From Pararhodospirillum oryzae (GTDB taxonomy: Bacteria; Pseudomonadota; Alphaproteobacteria; Rhodospirillales; Rhodospirillaceae): a stretch of 46,553 bases of DNA. The notes under the pieces were generated by a model, which saw only the letters and a list, made by a program, of their open reading frames with translations, was not told the DNA's origin and ran no database searches. Positions 1 through 8,900 of the stretch are shown piece after piece; position 1 is the stretch's first letter, and every line of letters begins with the position of its first letter. The stretch is from assembly GCF_007992075.1 (NCBI RefSeq), contig NZ_BJZO01000032.1, positions 1 through 46,553 of the forward strand, read 5' to 3'. A program made the translations under genes and the position numbers.

Positions 1-95
1 GGGATACCACTTTTCCCGAACAGACAGGGAAAAGGGGATACCACTTTTCCCGAACAGACAGGGAAAAGGGGATACCACTTTTCCCGAACAGACAG
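1..95. repeat. 34-bp tandem repeat, 2.8 copies at the window edge
   Basis: Three consecutive copies begin at 1, 35 and 69; the third breaks off near 95. The copies are identical over the compared length. Each full unit contains the inverted repeat CTTTTCCC / GGGAAAAG separated by 9 nt, so every unit can form an 8-bp hairpin. The array runs off the left edge, so its real size is unknown. It could be an intergenic hairpin repeat array or the multiple terminal repeats of an insertion element lying outside the window; no transposase is visible here to decide. Confidence 0.8.
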
Positions 96-181
96 ACTCA
101 GGCAAGGGCATCCGGAATCCGCCTGCTTCCATCCGAAGCGGACGGACTCCGGGCGCGACCGGCCCGGCTCTCCCGGGCCTT

Positions 182-490
182 TTACAAGGAAAACCCTTCC
201 GGGGAGAGGCCATCCCCCCCTCTCCTCGACGGCGTCGAGGGCGGGGCGGACAGGGGCGAAAGGCGGCGGTACATGGTGCGGTCCGCCAGGGCCGACAGGG
301 AAATGGTCCGGTAGCCGCCCCCGCTGTCGCCCTGGCGCACCAGGCGGGCGTGGGGCGGCATGCCGCGCACCTTGATGACACTGTCGACGATCCAGACAGC
401 CCCGTTTTCGCCATCGGACTTGGCGAATCGGTCAAGGGGTTTGATATCACGGAAACGGGAAGCGGTGGTGCCAAGATCGAAAATCCACAC
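182..490 (-). CDS. small conserved hypothetical protein (102 aa)
   Basis: A 102-residue cytoplasmic protein with no signal peptide or membrane segment. The N-terminal half (LGTTASRFRDIKPLDRF) and a central VWIVDSVI/PHARLV segment followed by TISLSALAD resemble, from memory, a small alphaproteobacterial family of unknown function (rough pattern: LKPGDRF, VWEVERI, PHARLV, SALxD). The start is GTG at 490, supported by an AGGGGAG Shine-Dalgarno about 8 nt upstream on the minus strand. It is divergent from the DHH phosphoesterase gene across a 385-bp spacer. The last 25 residues are low-complexity and Pro/Ser-rich. No function is assigned. Confidence 0.6.
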   Translation of the reverse strand: MWIFDLGTTASRFRDIKPLDRFAKSDGENGAVWIVDSVIKVRGMPPHARLVRQGDSGGGYRTISLSALADRTMYRRLSPLSAPPSTPSRRGGDGLSPEGFSL

Positions 491-875
491 GGTGCGTTCT
501 CCCCTGTTTGCGGTTCCGCCGACGCGGCCGATTTTTTGAGTCGGTCAAAGGGTTGCCCTCCCAAGGGAGCGCCCACGCCAAGACCTGCCTTTCGCAGGCT
601 TGCACGAAAGTCTTGCCAAATTACCAAGATACTCCCGCAAGGGCGGGTCCCCTTCCCGCCGGGGATTTCCCTGAGCTTGAAACGTCCGGACGATGATCGA
701 CCGTTGTGGTCGGGCGGTGGCCGCGATACCCTGGGCGACCCAGGGACAGGTCACCCCTCAAGGGGCGAGGGGCCTGGAGTGTTCGGGCATGGGGTCCGGC
801 GCGCGGGGCACGGGACACCCGCCAGGGCGTCCTTTCCCACATCACGGCCGCCGGCAAAATAGGGGGCAATGGGGC
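491..875. other. 385-bp divergent intergenic region
   Basis: This spacer lies between a leftward small gene and the rightward DHH-family gene. It contains short GC-rich inverted repeats (around 568-600 and 640-665) and a CTTGAAA hexamer-like element at 676-682 that could be a -35 box for the rightward gene. No matching -10 element is convincing. Overlapping open frames here have no recognisable protein content and were not called. Confidence 0.4.
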
Positions 876-1799
876 ATGAACGAGCCCAAGTTTCGCTTGG
901 TCACCCGGTCGGATTTCGATGGTCTGGTCGCGGCTATTCTGCTGCGTGAGCTCGACATGATCGATGGCATTACCTTCGTGCATCCGAAGGACATGCAAGA
1001 CGGCAAAATCGACATCACAAACCGCGACATCACCACCAACCTTCCTTACGTGGAAGGGGTTCATTTGTGCTTTGACCACCACCTTTCGGAAACGGTGCGC
1101 GTGGGGCAGCACGATAACCATGTGATCGATCCGCAAGCCCCTTCGGCGGCCCGGGTGGTGTATAACTATTATGGGGGAAAGGAACGCTTCGCGGGCATTT
1201 CCGATGAACTGATGGAAGCGGTCGACAAGGCCGACTCGGCCCAATACACCGAGGAAGACATTCTGGCGCCCGACCGCTGGACCTTGCTTAATTTCATCAT
1301 GGATCCCCGCACGGGCCTGGGACGGTTCCGGAACTTCACGATCTCGAACTACCAGTTGATGATGGACCTCATCGTCTACTGCCGCCACCATTCGATCGAG
1401 GAAATCCTGGCCCTGCCCGATGTCGAGGAACGGGTGCACCTGTACCTCGACCAGCGGGAAAAAGCCGAGCACCAGATCATGCGCAACAGCGTGGTCCACG
1501 GAGATCTGGTGGTCCTGGACCTGCGCGGCGAGGACCCGATCTACGCCAGCAATCGCTTCATGATCTACGCCTTGTTTCCCGAAGCCACCGTCTCCCTTCA
1601 CGTGCTGGATGGGCGGGGCAAGACCAACACCGTCTTCGCCATCGGCAAGTCGATCCTCAACCGCGCCTCGCCTGTCAATGTGGGGGCCCTGGCCCTGGAA
1701 TACGGCGGCGGGGGACACGAAGCCGCCGGCACCTGCCAGGTGGACAACGCCAACGCCGAACGGGTCCTGGGCGAACTGATCGCGCGCCTGAGCCCCTGA
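876..1799 (+). CDS. DHH-family phosphoesterase (exopolyphosphatase-like)
   Basis: A 307-residue cytoplasmic protein of the DHH/DHHA1 superfamily (RecJ, NrnA, GdpP, PPX1 type), which hydrolyse phosphodiester or phosphoanhydride bonds in nucleotides, short oligonucleotides or polyphosphate. Visible signature residues are SDFDG near 12-16, FDHH at 66-69 (the DHH motif that binds the Mn ions) and the C-terminal GGGGHEAAG at 277-285 (DHHA1 substrate-binding motif). The ATG at 876 has an AGGGGG ribosome site about 9 nt upstream; a longer in-frame extension to 693 has no protein-like content and was rejected. The substrate cannot be fixed from sequence: oligoribonuclease/pAp phosphatase or polyphosphatase activity are both possible. 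Confidence 0.85.
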   Translation: MNEPKFRLVTRSDFDGLVAAILLRELDMIDGITFVHPKDMQDGKIDITNRDITTNLPYVEGVHLCFDHHLSETVRVGQHDNHVIDPQAPSAARVVYNYYGGKERFAGISDELMEAVDKADSAQYTEEDILAPDRWTLLNFIMDPRTGLGRFRNFTISNYQLMMDLIVYCRHHSIEEILALPDVEERVHLYLDQREKAEHQIMRNSVVHGDLVVLDLRGEDPIYASNRFMIYALFPEATVSLHVLDGRGKTNTVFAIGKSILNRASPVNVGALALEYGGGGHEAAGTCQVDNANAERVLGELIARLSP

Positions 1800-1917
1800 C
1801 CCGACGCACCGGAAGGCAACGCCACCTCCTGGCCCGACCGCCCTGCCCCGGTGCCCTTTGTGCCTTTTCCGCCCCCCGAACGACGGGGGCCGGACGTGTT
1901 GTGGGAGCCCCGGGGCC

Positions 1918-2154
1918 ATGTCCTCTTCCGTTGATCCGCGCACGGCCGTGGCCGTGGCCCGAGCCGGCCTTGAACGCCAGGGACGCCCCGCCACCCCGCG
2001 CCCCGGCGATCAGGCCTGTCAGCGCTGCGGCGCCGCCTTCCAGTGGGAGCGCGCTTCCTCGGGCGGTGGCTGGGTCATGCGCCTGGTCAAGGCGTCGGAG
2101 CGCTGCGATTGCGGCTATGGCCGCCGGGGCGGCCCCCGGCCCGACGGCGACTGA
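1918..2154 (+). CDS. small putative zinc-ribbon protein (78 aa)
   Basis: A 78-residue basic protein with a CQRCG pair near residues 37-41 and a CDCG pair near 66-69, spaced like a treble-clef or zinc-ribbon knuckle. The ATG at 1918 is preceded by GGGAG 10 nt upstream. It lies 118 bp downstream of the DHH phosphoesterase gene and converges with the methyltransferase gene, with only 6 bp between the stop codons. There is no recognised family. Codon use is compatible with a real gene, but with such high GC a chance frame cannot be excluded. Confidence 0.5.
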   Translation: MSSSVDPRTAVAVARAGLERQGRPATPRPGDQACQRCGAAFQWERASSGGGWVMRLVKASERCDCGYGRRGGPRPDGD

Positions 2155-2160
2155 ACGCCT

Positions 2161-3348
2161 TCAGCCTCCCGGGCCGGCCCGTTCCACCTTGAACAACCAT
2201 TCCGTGACATGGGTGGGCCGGTTGGCCAGATTCCGGCAGCCGCGAAAGGTGTTGTAGGTCTGGTCATACCGGCTGACCCGCCCCAGGGAAGCCAGCAGGG
2301 CGTGCATGGTCCCGGGCGCGATGAATCCTTCCGAGTTGTAGGAAACCAGAAGGGTCCGGGCCGGACACAAGGCCAGCAGCCGGGCCAGCGTGGGCGCCGC
2401 CAGTGCGCGCACGTTGTAGGGCGAACGCCGCCAGTCGCGCGGAATCCCTGAAACCTGGCTGATCGCGCCGGGCTGCTGGTATTCCACGATCAGATTCAGC
2501 ATGAAATAATTCGACCCATAGGGGTGTTGATTATAGGGCGGGTCAAGATAGGCCACGTCCACCGGAGGCAAGGCGGCCACGAAGGCCTCGGCGTCGAGCT
2601 GGCTCACCACGACCTCGCGCGAAAACCGCGACAGCACCGGAAACGGGATGTCGATCGGGGCCTGGATGCGCCCAAGCGCATGGCCCTGCGTGCCCCCGAA
2701 CTGCCCAACCCCCTGGGCATTCTTGTAAAACCCCTTGAACACGCCGGGCGTGTTGACGTGGACCGAGGCCCGTTGAATCAAGGGCGCCAGCAAGAAGGGG
2801 CGAACCGGCGCGGGGGCCTGGTCGATGCCCTGGCGCGCCGCGTCGATGAACAGCGCGTTGCGCCGGGTATAAAACACCCGGTCCTGGGGCGTGATCCGGT
2901 CTTCGCGGGCGGGCGCGTACAGCGAGGTGATCACCCCGGGGGTCTGGTTGGCGGCGGCGCGCCGGTTGATCGCCTGGCGCCAGGCCTCGACCTCGGCCAT
3001 GGGCACGTCGGCGCGGTTGGCGTGATAGGCGCGGTTGGACAGGGCGCTGTAGGCCTCGGCATCGTTGATGTACAAGCGCCGCGCATGGCGCCGGGCCATC
3101 CGGGACACGATGCCGGTGCCCGCGAACACATCGGCGAACGACACCAGCCGCCCGCCCAGGGCCGGCACGCACGACAGCAAGGCGGCCTCGATCATCGGCA
3201 GCAAGCGCCGCTTGTTGCCGATGTAGGTGATCAGTTGCTCGCTCAGGAAGGCGGGATCCTCGGCCCGGTCGGCCTCAAGCCCGGCGTCGGGGTCCCGGGC
3301 CCCCTCGCCTTCAATCGCCTCTCGCGTGTCGTCGGGCGCCTTGTCCAT
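2161..3348 (-). CDS. D12-class N6-adenine DNA methyltransferase
   Basis: A 395-residue S-adenosylmethionine-dependent DNA adenine methylase of the Dam/D12 class. The N-terminal YIGNKRRL (42-49) is the D12 nucleotide-binding/start motif; FADVFAGTG (71-79) is the SAM-binding motif I; DPPYNQHPYGSNY (269-281) is the catalytic DPPY motif IV. The first 35 residues are acidic and probably disordered. The ATG at 3348 has GGGAG 7-11 nt upstream. No restriction endonuclease is adjacent, so it may be an orphan (regulatory or protective) methylase or the survivor of a restriction-modification pair. It sits near two other defence-like genes (Abi_2 and the HSP90-type protein). Confidence 0.85.
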   Translation of the reverse strand: MDKAPDDTREAIEGEGARDPDAGLEADRAEDPAFLSEQLITYIGNKRRLLPMIEAALLSCVPALGGRLVSFADVFAGTGIVSRMARRHARRLYINDAEAYSALSNRAYHANRADVPMAEVEAWRQAINRRAAANQTPGVITSLYAPAREDRITPQDRVFYTRRNALFIDAARQGIDQAPAPVRPFLLAPLIQRASVHVNTPGVFKGFYKNAQGVGQFGGTQGHALGRIQAPIDIPFPVLSRFSREVVVSQLDAEAFVAALPPVDVAYLDPPYNQHPYGSNYFMLNLIVEYQQPGAISQVSGIPRDWRRSPYNVRALAAPTLARLLALCPARTLLVSYNSEGFIAPGTMHALLASLGRVSRYDQTYNTFRGCRNLANRPTHVTEWLFKVERAGPGG

Positions 3349-3511
3349 GACCGCTCCCGCCGGTGCCCCACCGATGCCAGGAACGCCCCGGTCGGACCGG
3401 CGCCCCCGCCGTCCCCCAGGATTTTCCCGTCCTTGCCCGCCGGACGGGAGTATAGCGCTTTTGTAGCCAGGAGACAGCAGGCGGACGAGAGGAGGGATCG
3501 ATAAAGGGCGG

Positions 3512-4138
3512 CTACACCCGCCGGGCGAGGGCCAGGAGGCCCCCGGCCCCGATCATCAGGCCTCCCGTCACGCGATTGACCAGGCGCGCGGTGCCCGCGC
3601 GGGCGAGCGCGGAGGACAGGCGGGCGCCGCCGCTGGCGTAGAGCATGATGGAAGCGAACTCCAGCACCATCATCACCAGCACCAAGGCGGTGAGCTGCGC
3701 CACCAGCGGGCGGTGCGGATCCAGGAACTGGGGAAACAAGGCGGTCAGGAACACCATGGCCTTCGGGTTGCTGAAGGTGACCAGCAACCCGCGCCGGAAC
3801 AAGCGTCCGGGCCGGGCCTCGTCGCTTCCGGGCGCCCCCGGAGCGATCGCGCCCACGGGGGCCCGCCAGGCGCTGATCCCCAGCCAGATCAGATAGGCGA
3901 CCCCCAGCCACTTCAGCACCGAAAACGCCACCACCGACGTGCTGACCAGCGCCCCCAGGCCCAGCGCCGACACCAAGGCCATCAGCCCCAGCGCCAGCGC
4001 CATGCCCGCTCCCCCGGCCATGGAACGCCGTGGCCCATGACGCAGGCCCAGGCTCATGGCATACAGCATGTTGGGGCCCGGAATCAGCGAAACCGAGGCA
4101 CTGGTCACGGCGAACAGAACAAGCGTTTGCGGATCCAT
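3512..4138 (-). CDS. LysE/RhtB-family amino-acid exporter
   Basis: A 208-residue inner-membrane protein with about six hydrophobic segments and the family signature near the N-terminus, IPGPNMLYA (about residues 19-27), followed by a Gly-rich second helix. LysE/RhtB proteins export amino acids such as lysine, threonine, homoserine or leucine; the substrate is not predictable here. The ATG at 4138 starts MDPQTL and is preceded by AGGAC 9 nt upstream; an upstream in-frame extension to 4183 lacks family similarity. It is a monocistronic leftward gene, 163 bp downstream (in map order) of the methyltransferase start, and 86 bp from the Abi gene stop. Confidence 0.85.
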   Translation of the reverse strand: MDPQTLVLFAVTSASVSLIPGPNMLYAMSLGLRHGPRRSMAGGAGMALALGLMALVSALGLGALVSTSVVAFSVLKWLGVAYLIWLGISAWRAPVGAIAPGAPGSDEARPGRLFRRGLLVTFSNPKAMVFLTALFPQFLDPHRPLVAQLTALVLVMMVLEFASIMLYASGGARLSSALARAGTARLVNRVTGGLMIGAGGLLALARRV

Positions 4139-4224
4139 GGCGGACGTCCTGAGGGAAACGGAGATCCTTCCCGTAAGGCCCAATCATCGCTTTTTTGTGG
4201 CCCTTGGTGCCGCCCCCAAGCCGA

Positions 4225-4929
4225 CTAAAAACGGGAGGATCGGGCTTCCTTGGGCAACGCGAGAATCTCGGGCACCCGGCTATGATACGCGATCCAGTCG
4301 CGGGTCACGGGACAAATCCACCCCGCGACCATGAGAATGGAGGTGTGATCGGCGGCAAGATCACGCTTGAAAATGGGCTCATGATGAGCAATTCGATTGC
4401 GTAGTGTTCTTAAGTAATCCAAGGGCTCGTGAACATCGCCCCGCTTCGCCTTCACCTTGGGAAAGGCGCGATGAAGAGCCGGACGCCAGAAGGCCATCTC
4501 GTAATTCGCGGAAACCGAAGAACCAGCCTGCTTGCCGCCCTTTCCCAGCAAGGACACCCAGAAACCGAAAGACAAGGCTGCGACCATGTGCGGCGGATCA
4601 ACGGGATAGCGGTTCCTGTTCAGGTTTTCCCTGGCGTTTGCAACCCGTGATCTCGCGCCCCTATCAAGGGGACAATCCGGATCATCGTACCAGTGCGGCC
4701 CATACCTCGAAACAAGTTCTCGGTGCAAGGCGTTACGCAAGCTCACTTCCAGCCCTTGAAGCGGGCCATAGAACGCGGCACAAAGCGCCGTGTTCCAGGT
4801 GTACAGGTGCAAGGCTTCGTCCAGATCGTCGTTCGTTTCGGCAAGATACGTTGCCACGCGCTCGGGTGATAACGACATCAGCAAGGTTTCACGATCCGCG
4901 TGTTCGCGCAAAAAGCCATTGACACTCAT
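4225..4929 (-). CDS. Abi_2-family abortive infection protein (HEPN-like)
   Basis: A 234-residue protein of the AbiD/AbiF (Abi_2, DUF-type HEPN) family, phage-exclusion factors thought to act as RNases that shut down infected cells. The C-terminal RTLRNRIAHHEPIF segment (near residue 190) contains the R-N-x-x-x-H HEPN catalytic motif; the N-terminal ERVATYL and the central LEVSLRNALHREL helices are typical. The ATG at 4929 has a GGTGGGG purine stretch about 6 nt upstream; a GTG 10 codons earlier is the alternative start. Base composition is somewhat lower in GC than the neighbours, consistent with transfer. No cognate antitoxin is adjacent. Confidence 0.75.
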   Translation of the reverse strand: MSVNGFLREHADRETLLMSLSPERVATYLAETNDDLDEALHLYTWNTALCAAFYGPLQGLEVSLRNALHRELVSRYGPHWYDDPDCPLDRGARSRVANARENLNRNRYPVDPPHMVAALSFGFWVSLLGKGGKQAGSSVSANYEMAFWRPALHRAFPKVKAKRGDVHEPLDYLRTLRNRIAHHEPIFKRDLAADHTSILMVAGWICPVTRDWIAYHSRVPEILALPKEARSSRF

Positions 4930-5251
4930 CGCAACCCCACCGATATATTCCCTGTACACCCCGGACCCGCCTCTGCCTCTGGCATGCGACCGGGGTTCAG
5001 TTTTTTCAGGCCTTCCTCAACGGCACCGGACTTGAAGGAAACCCGCCAAGCGGCGGGCAAGCCGCGGGACTGCCTTCCCTCCCCAAGGGGAGATGAAAAC
5101 CCAGGGCGCGCGCAAAGCCCCCCTTAAGAGCGAAGAATATCCCCTATAAGGCGTTACTTTCCACAGGGTATCCTCATAAGAGTATGTTTTCTTCTCGACC
5201 CCGGCGTGAACCACGGTAGGATCCCGACCGTTCAAAACGGAAAGGAAGACC
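4930..5251. other. 322-bp divergent intergenic region
   Basis: This region separates the leftward Abi gene from the rightward phnA-like gene. It contains a perfect 6-bp hairpin CCCGCC-AAGC-GGCGGG at 5042-5057 and, closer to the right gene, a noticeably AT-richer stretch (5130-5200) where its promoter should lie. No specific -35/-10 pair is called. Confidence 0.4.
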
Positions 5252-5596
5252 ATGGAAGCCCCCTTGACCTGCCCCGAGTGCCATTCGGAACACGCCTATC
5301 ACGACGGAAATCTGTGGGTGTGCCCGGAATGCGGCCATGAATGGAACCCGGAGACCAGCGAGGCCCCCGCCGACGACGCAACCATCCGCGATGCGAACGG
5401 CACCGTTCTGGCCGATGGCGACAGCGTGAGCGTGATCAAGGATCTGAAGGTCAAGGGCTCGTCCCTGGTCGTCAAGGGCGGCACCAAGGTAAAGAACATC
5501 CGCCTGGTGGAAAGCAGCGACGGGCACAACATTTCGTGCAAGATCGACGGCGTGGGCGCCATGGCCCTGAAGTCGGAATTCGTCAAAAAGGCGTGA
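5252..5596 (+). CDS. yjdM: PhnA/YjdM-family zinc-ribbon protein
   Basis: A 114-residue cytoplasmic protein matching the full length of the PhnA (YjdM) family. An N-terminal zinc ribbon is formed by C7-x2-C10 and C24-x2-C27; the C-terminal domain carries the family segment [15 protein letters not shown] and KVKNIRLV. Despite the historic name, the family is not needed for phosphonate breakdown and its biochemical role is unsettled. The ATG at 5252 has a strong AAGGAAG site 6 nt upstream. It is transcribed alone; the next gene converges after 365 bp. Confidence 0.92.
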   Translation: MEAPLTCPECHSEHAYHDGNLWVCPECGHEWNPETSEAPADDATIRDANGTVLADGDSVSVIKDLKVKGSSLVVKGGTKVKNIRLVESSDGHNISCKIDGVGAMALKSEFVKKA

Positions 5597-5961
5597 AGGG
5601 CGCCGGAAGGAGGCGGGACCGGCTTCCCCTGAAGAAGACCGGACGACACCAACGGAATCGGGCGTGCGCATGCAGGGGATGGACCTGCACCATTGGTTTT
5701 ACCGCCACGCATGGATGCGCCCCCTTCCCGGAACGGAAGGGCATCGCCCTCCCCTTTCGTGCCCCGCCCCCCCCCTGCTGGCGGATCCACCAACGAAAGG
5801 GAGACCAGGGGCGTCCTGCTCCGGAACCCATGGGGACCCGGCGTTTCAACGCGCCGGTTCCGCCTTGCCCCAAAACAACCGCTCCCCTTCCTGGGGCAGG
5901 ACGTCAAAGGACCCGGGGGATCGTGCTGTCACAAGGCGCAACCACCGGGTCACGGCCCGCG
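5597..5961. other. 365-bp convergent intergenic region
   Basis: It lies between the ends of the phnA-like gene and the large HSP90-type gene. It is GC-rich with C-runs (5765-5780) and a small hairpin AGGGC-ATC-GCCCT near 5736-5748. Overlapping frames on both strands show no recognisable protein. No clear U-tailed terminator was found. Confidence 0.4.
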
Positions 5962-8900
5962 TTATTCTGCATCCGGCACGCTCAACCCCAACACCGGCGC
6001 CAAACGCTGCAATCGCTCGACGATGGTGCTGATCGGTTCTTCGAATCCCACGGCCGCCTTGCGGATGTGATCAAAGGGAATGGTCCCTTCGAGCCAAGGT
6101 ACCCTGCAGTCAAGATGACGGGACAGCAACCTGAGATCATCCTGGTTAACGCTCAGGTCGGTCAGCGTCACGACATCAACCTCAAGCATGGTCAACCCCA
6201 ATACCGGCGCCAGACACTGCAACCGCCCGAGGATGGTGCTGATCGGTTTTTCCGATCTCACGGCCGCCGCGAGGATATGGACGGGGGGTATGGTCCCTTC
6301 GAGCCAGGGCGCCCTGCCGTCAAGATCACGGGACGCCAGCCAGAGATCACCCTGGTTAACGCTACTAAGGTCGGTCAGCGCCGCAACGTCGATCTCCGGT
6401 ATGGTCAAGCCCAACACCGGCGCCAGATGCCGCAAGCGCTCCAGGACAGCGCGGACTGGCTCCCCGATTGCTTTGGCCCCCCTAACGATGTGGGCGGGGG
6501 GAATGGTTCCTTCGAGCCATGGCGCCCTGCCTTCAAGATCACGGGACAACAGCCTGAGATCATCCAGGTTAACGCTCAGGTCGGTCAGCGTCACGACATC
6601 AATCTCAAGCATGGTCAACCCCAACACCGGCGCCAGACGCCGCAACCGCCCAACAATGGTGGTGATCGGCCCTTCGAATTCCACGGCCGCCGCGAGGATG
6701 TGGACGGGGGGAATGGTCCCTTCGAGCCAAGGCGCCCTGCCGTCAAGATCACGGGACACCAGCTTGAGCTCATCCTGGTTAACGCTCAGGTCGGTCAGCG
6801 CCGCAACGTCGATCTCCGGTATGATCTCCCCTAACAAAGGCGTGAGATGCTGCAGCCGCTCAATGATAGCGCAGACCGGCTCTCCGAATGCTATGGCCGC
6901 CCCAAGGATATGGGCGGGGGGAATGGTTCCTTCGAACCAAGGCGCCGAGCCGTTAAGATCACGAGATAACAAGGCCGCCTCTACGGGAAATAGAGGGCAA
7001 AAATCCCCTCCTGCCCTTGGGATGATGGCGATTTTTTCAAAAAAATACCCGGATGGATCAGATAAAATCAATAAATAACGTATCCTCCCATTTCTTACGC
7101 TCCTTGGATAAGCCTCCTCTATATCTCTGATTGCATTGAACTTTCGATCGCAATTTTCTTGCTCGGATATTAATCTGAGTCTACGGCTATCGTTCCAAAG
7201 ATGACGAAGGGCATCATACAATTTACCATCCGCGCCACATACGCCAATCCCAGCAAGATCGATGTGTCCAACACCCCGCCCAGCCTTTTCAGAATAAACT
7301 GGCACCGGAAGCAGGGGTCTTCCTTGGCTAATACGAAATTCCGCAGCCTTCTGAGCCACTCGTGGAAAGTTTTCCGCAAGACTGGCTAGAACAAGGAACG
7401 GGAAATCATCACGCTCGACCAACGGACAGTCAGATTTTTGTACGCGAGAGGATACGAAAGGATGGTTTTCTTCCAAGAAATTTTGCCGATCCGCCGTTAA
7501 CAAAGGCGCATCACCGCCATACAAATTGCAGATAGGACGAAACCAATTGAAGCGATGCGGAGGAAGGGATTCCACCTCAACCATCAGACCGTCATTGAGC
7601 GTTAAAACTTTCTCAACACTTTCCTCCAAATGAAATTCGTCAGGCCCCCACCAATACACGGTTGGCTGATCAGACGAGCGAACCAATGTCCCCTCTTGAT
7701 ACTCCGTCCGCGGCTCCCAGTTTCCAGGCCACGCCACCGTCCGCTTTCCCTCGTGGACCACGACCGGAAATTCGGCGACAACAAGGTGCTCGTCCAGAAA
7801 CCGGGCCACCGAGATGTCTTTCTTCTCACCGTCCACCGTGACGCTCGGTTGCGAAAGATACAGGCGCAGCGTTGTTCCGGAATCCCGCGCCTCAATATCG
7901 CGGCGGATGCGAAACAAGCTGCCGCTGCCGGAGATGGAAACGCTGAGGACAGCGCCGGGCCGGCCGGCACGCTCGAAGCGGCAGGTGACGATACGGATTT
8001 CATCGGCCAGCATAAAATAACTGAATACGCCGATGCCAAAGCGGCTGTTCGGCCAAAGCTTGATAGCCTCGCCGGCAACCGCGTCCCAATCGGCCCGTTC
8101 TTCCAGATACTCATCGGTATCGGTAAAGCGCTTGCCGGCGCGGGCGAAACACGACAGCAACACATGCTCGTCCATGCCAACACCGTTGTCCCGGCATTCG
8201 ATAAACGGCCGCCCCGTGTCGTCCACGCCTTGTTCGATGGTGATCTGGCCTTCCCAGGCGGAGCGACGGCCGGGTGTTGTCTTGTCCAGATACAGTTCCC
8301 GCGCCCGGCGATAGCGACAGGCGTCCAGGGCGTTCTGGTAAAGCTCGCGGATGGCCAGTTCCGGGTCGCCGTACAACTGCGCCCCCATCAGCAATTCCTT
8401 GATCTGCTCGGCCTCCATGGTAAAGCGTACCGAGGTCCGCTCGTAGAGCGGCGGGGTGTCCCCCCATCTCCCCGCGATCTCGTTGTCCGGTGCCGGGGTG
8501 ACCGCCTCGCCATAGCGAGATACCGCAAGGGACGTTTCGGAGGGACTCCAGTCCGCTTTCCGCGCCATCAACCAGTGCCCCAGCGCGTCCAGCGCCCGAA
8601 CCTGCTCACACAGGGCAAAATCAAGGGCGGGATGGCGGCACTCGACGTTTAGGGTGACGGTCCCACCCTGAAAATCCCACCCCGCCCGGGTCGCTTGGGC
8701 CTGCTCCGTCGCCTCTGCCGCCGTCACCGGCTCGCCCAGCCCGATGTGGTCCACCACCACGGCCCCCAGTTCCAAGGCCTCCAGCGCCTGTTTCCCGGCC
8801 AGGGCCAACAAGGCCGCCAGCAAACGCGAACGAATCCCCCCTCCCCCCTCCCCGCGCAGGGCAGACGGCAACGGGGTGGTCAAAGGGTAGCGAGAATTTT

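Noticed and set aside
5341-6834. Long rightward open frame antisense to the repeat region
   Set aside because: It mirrors the repeat periodicity of the opposite-strand gene, overlaps the PhnA gene out of frame, and its translation is low-complexity Arg/Gln/Pro-rich.
5965-6969. CRISPR-like or satellite repeat array
   Set aside because: Unit length is ~210 bp, there are no unique spacers, and the repeats stay in one reading frame as protein domains of the large minus-strand gene.
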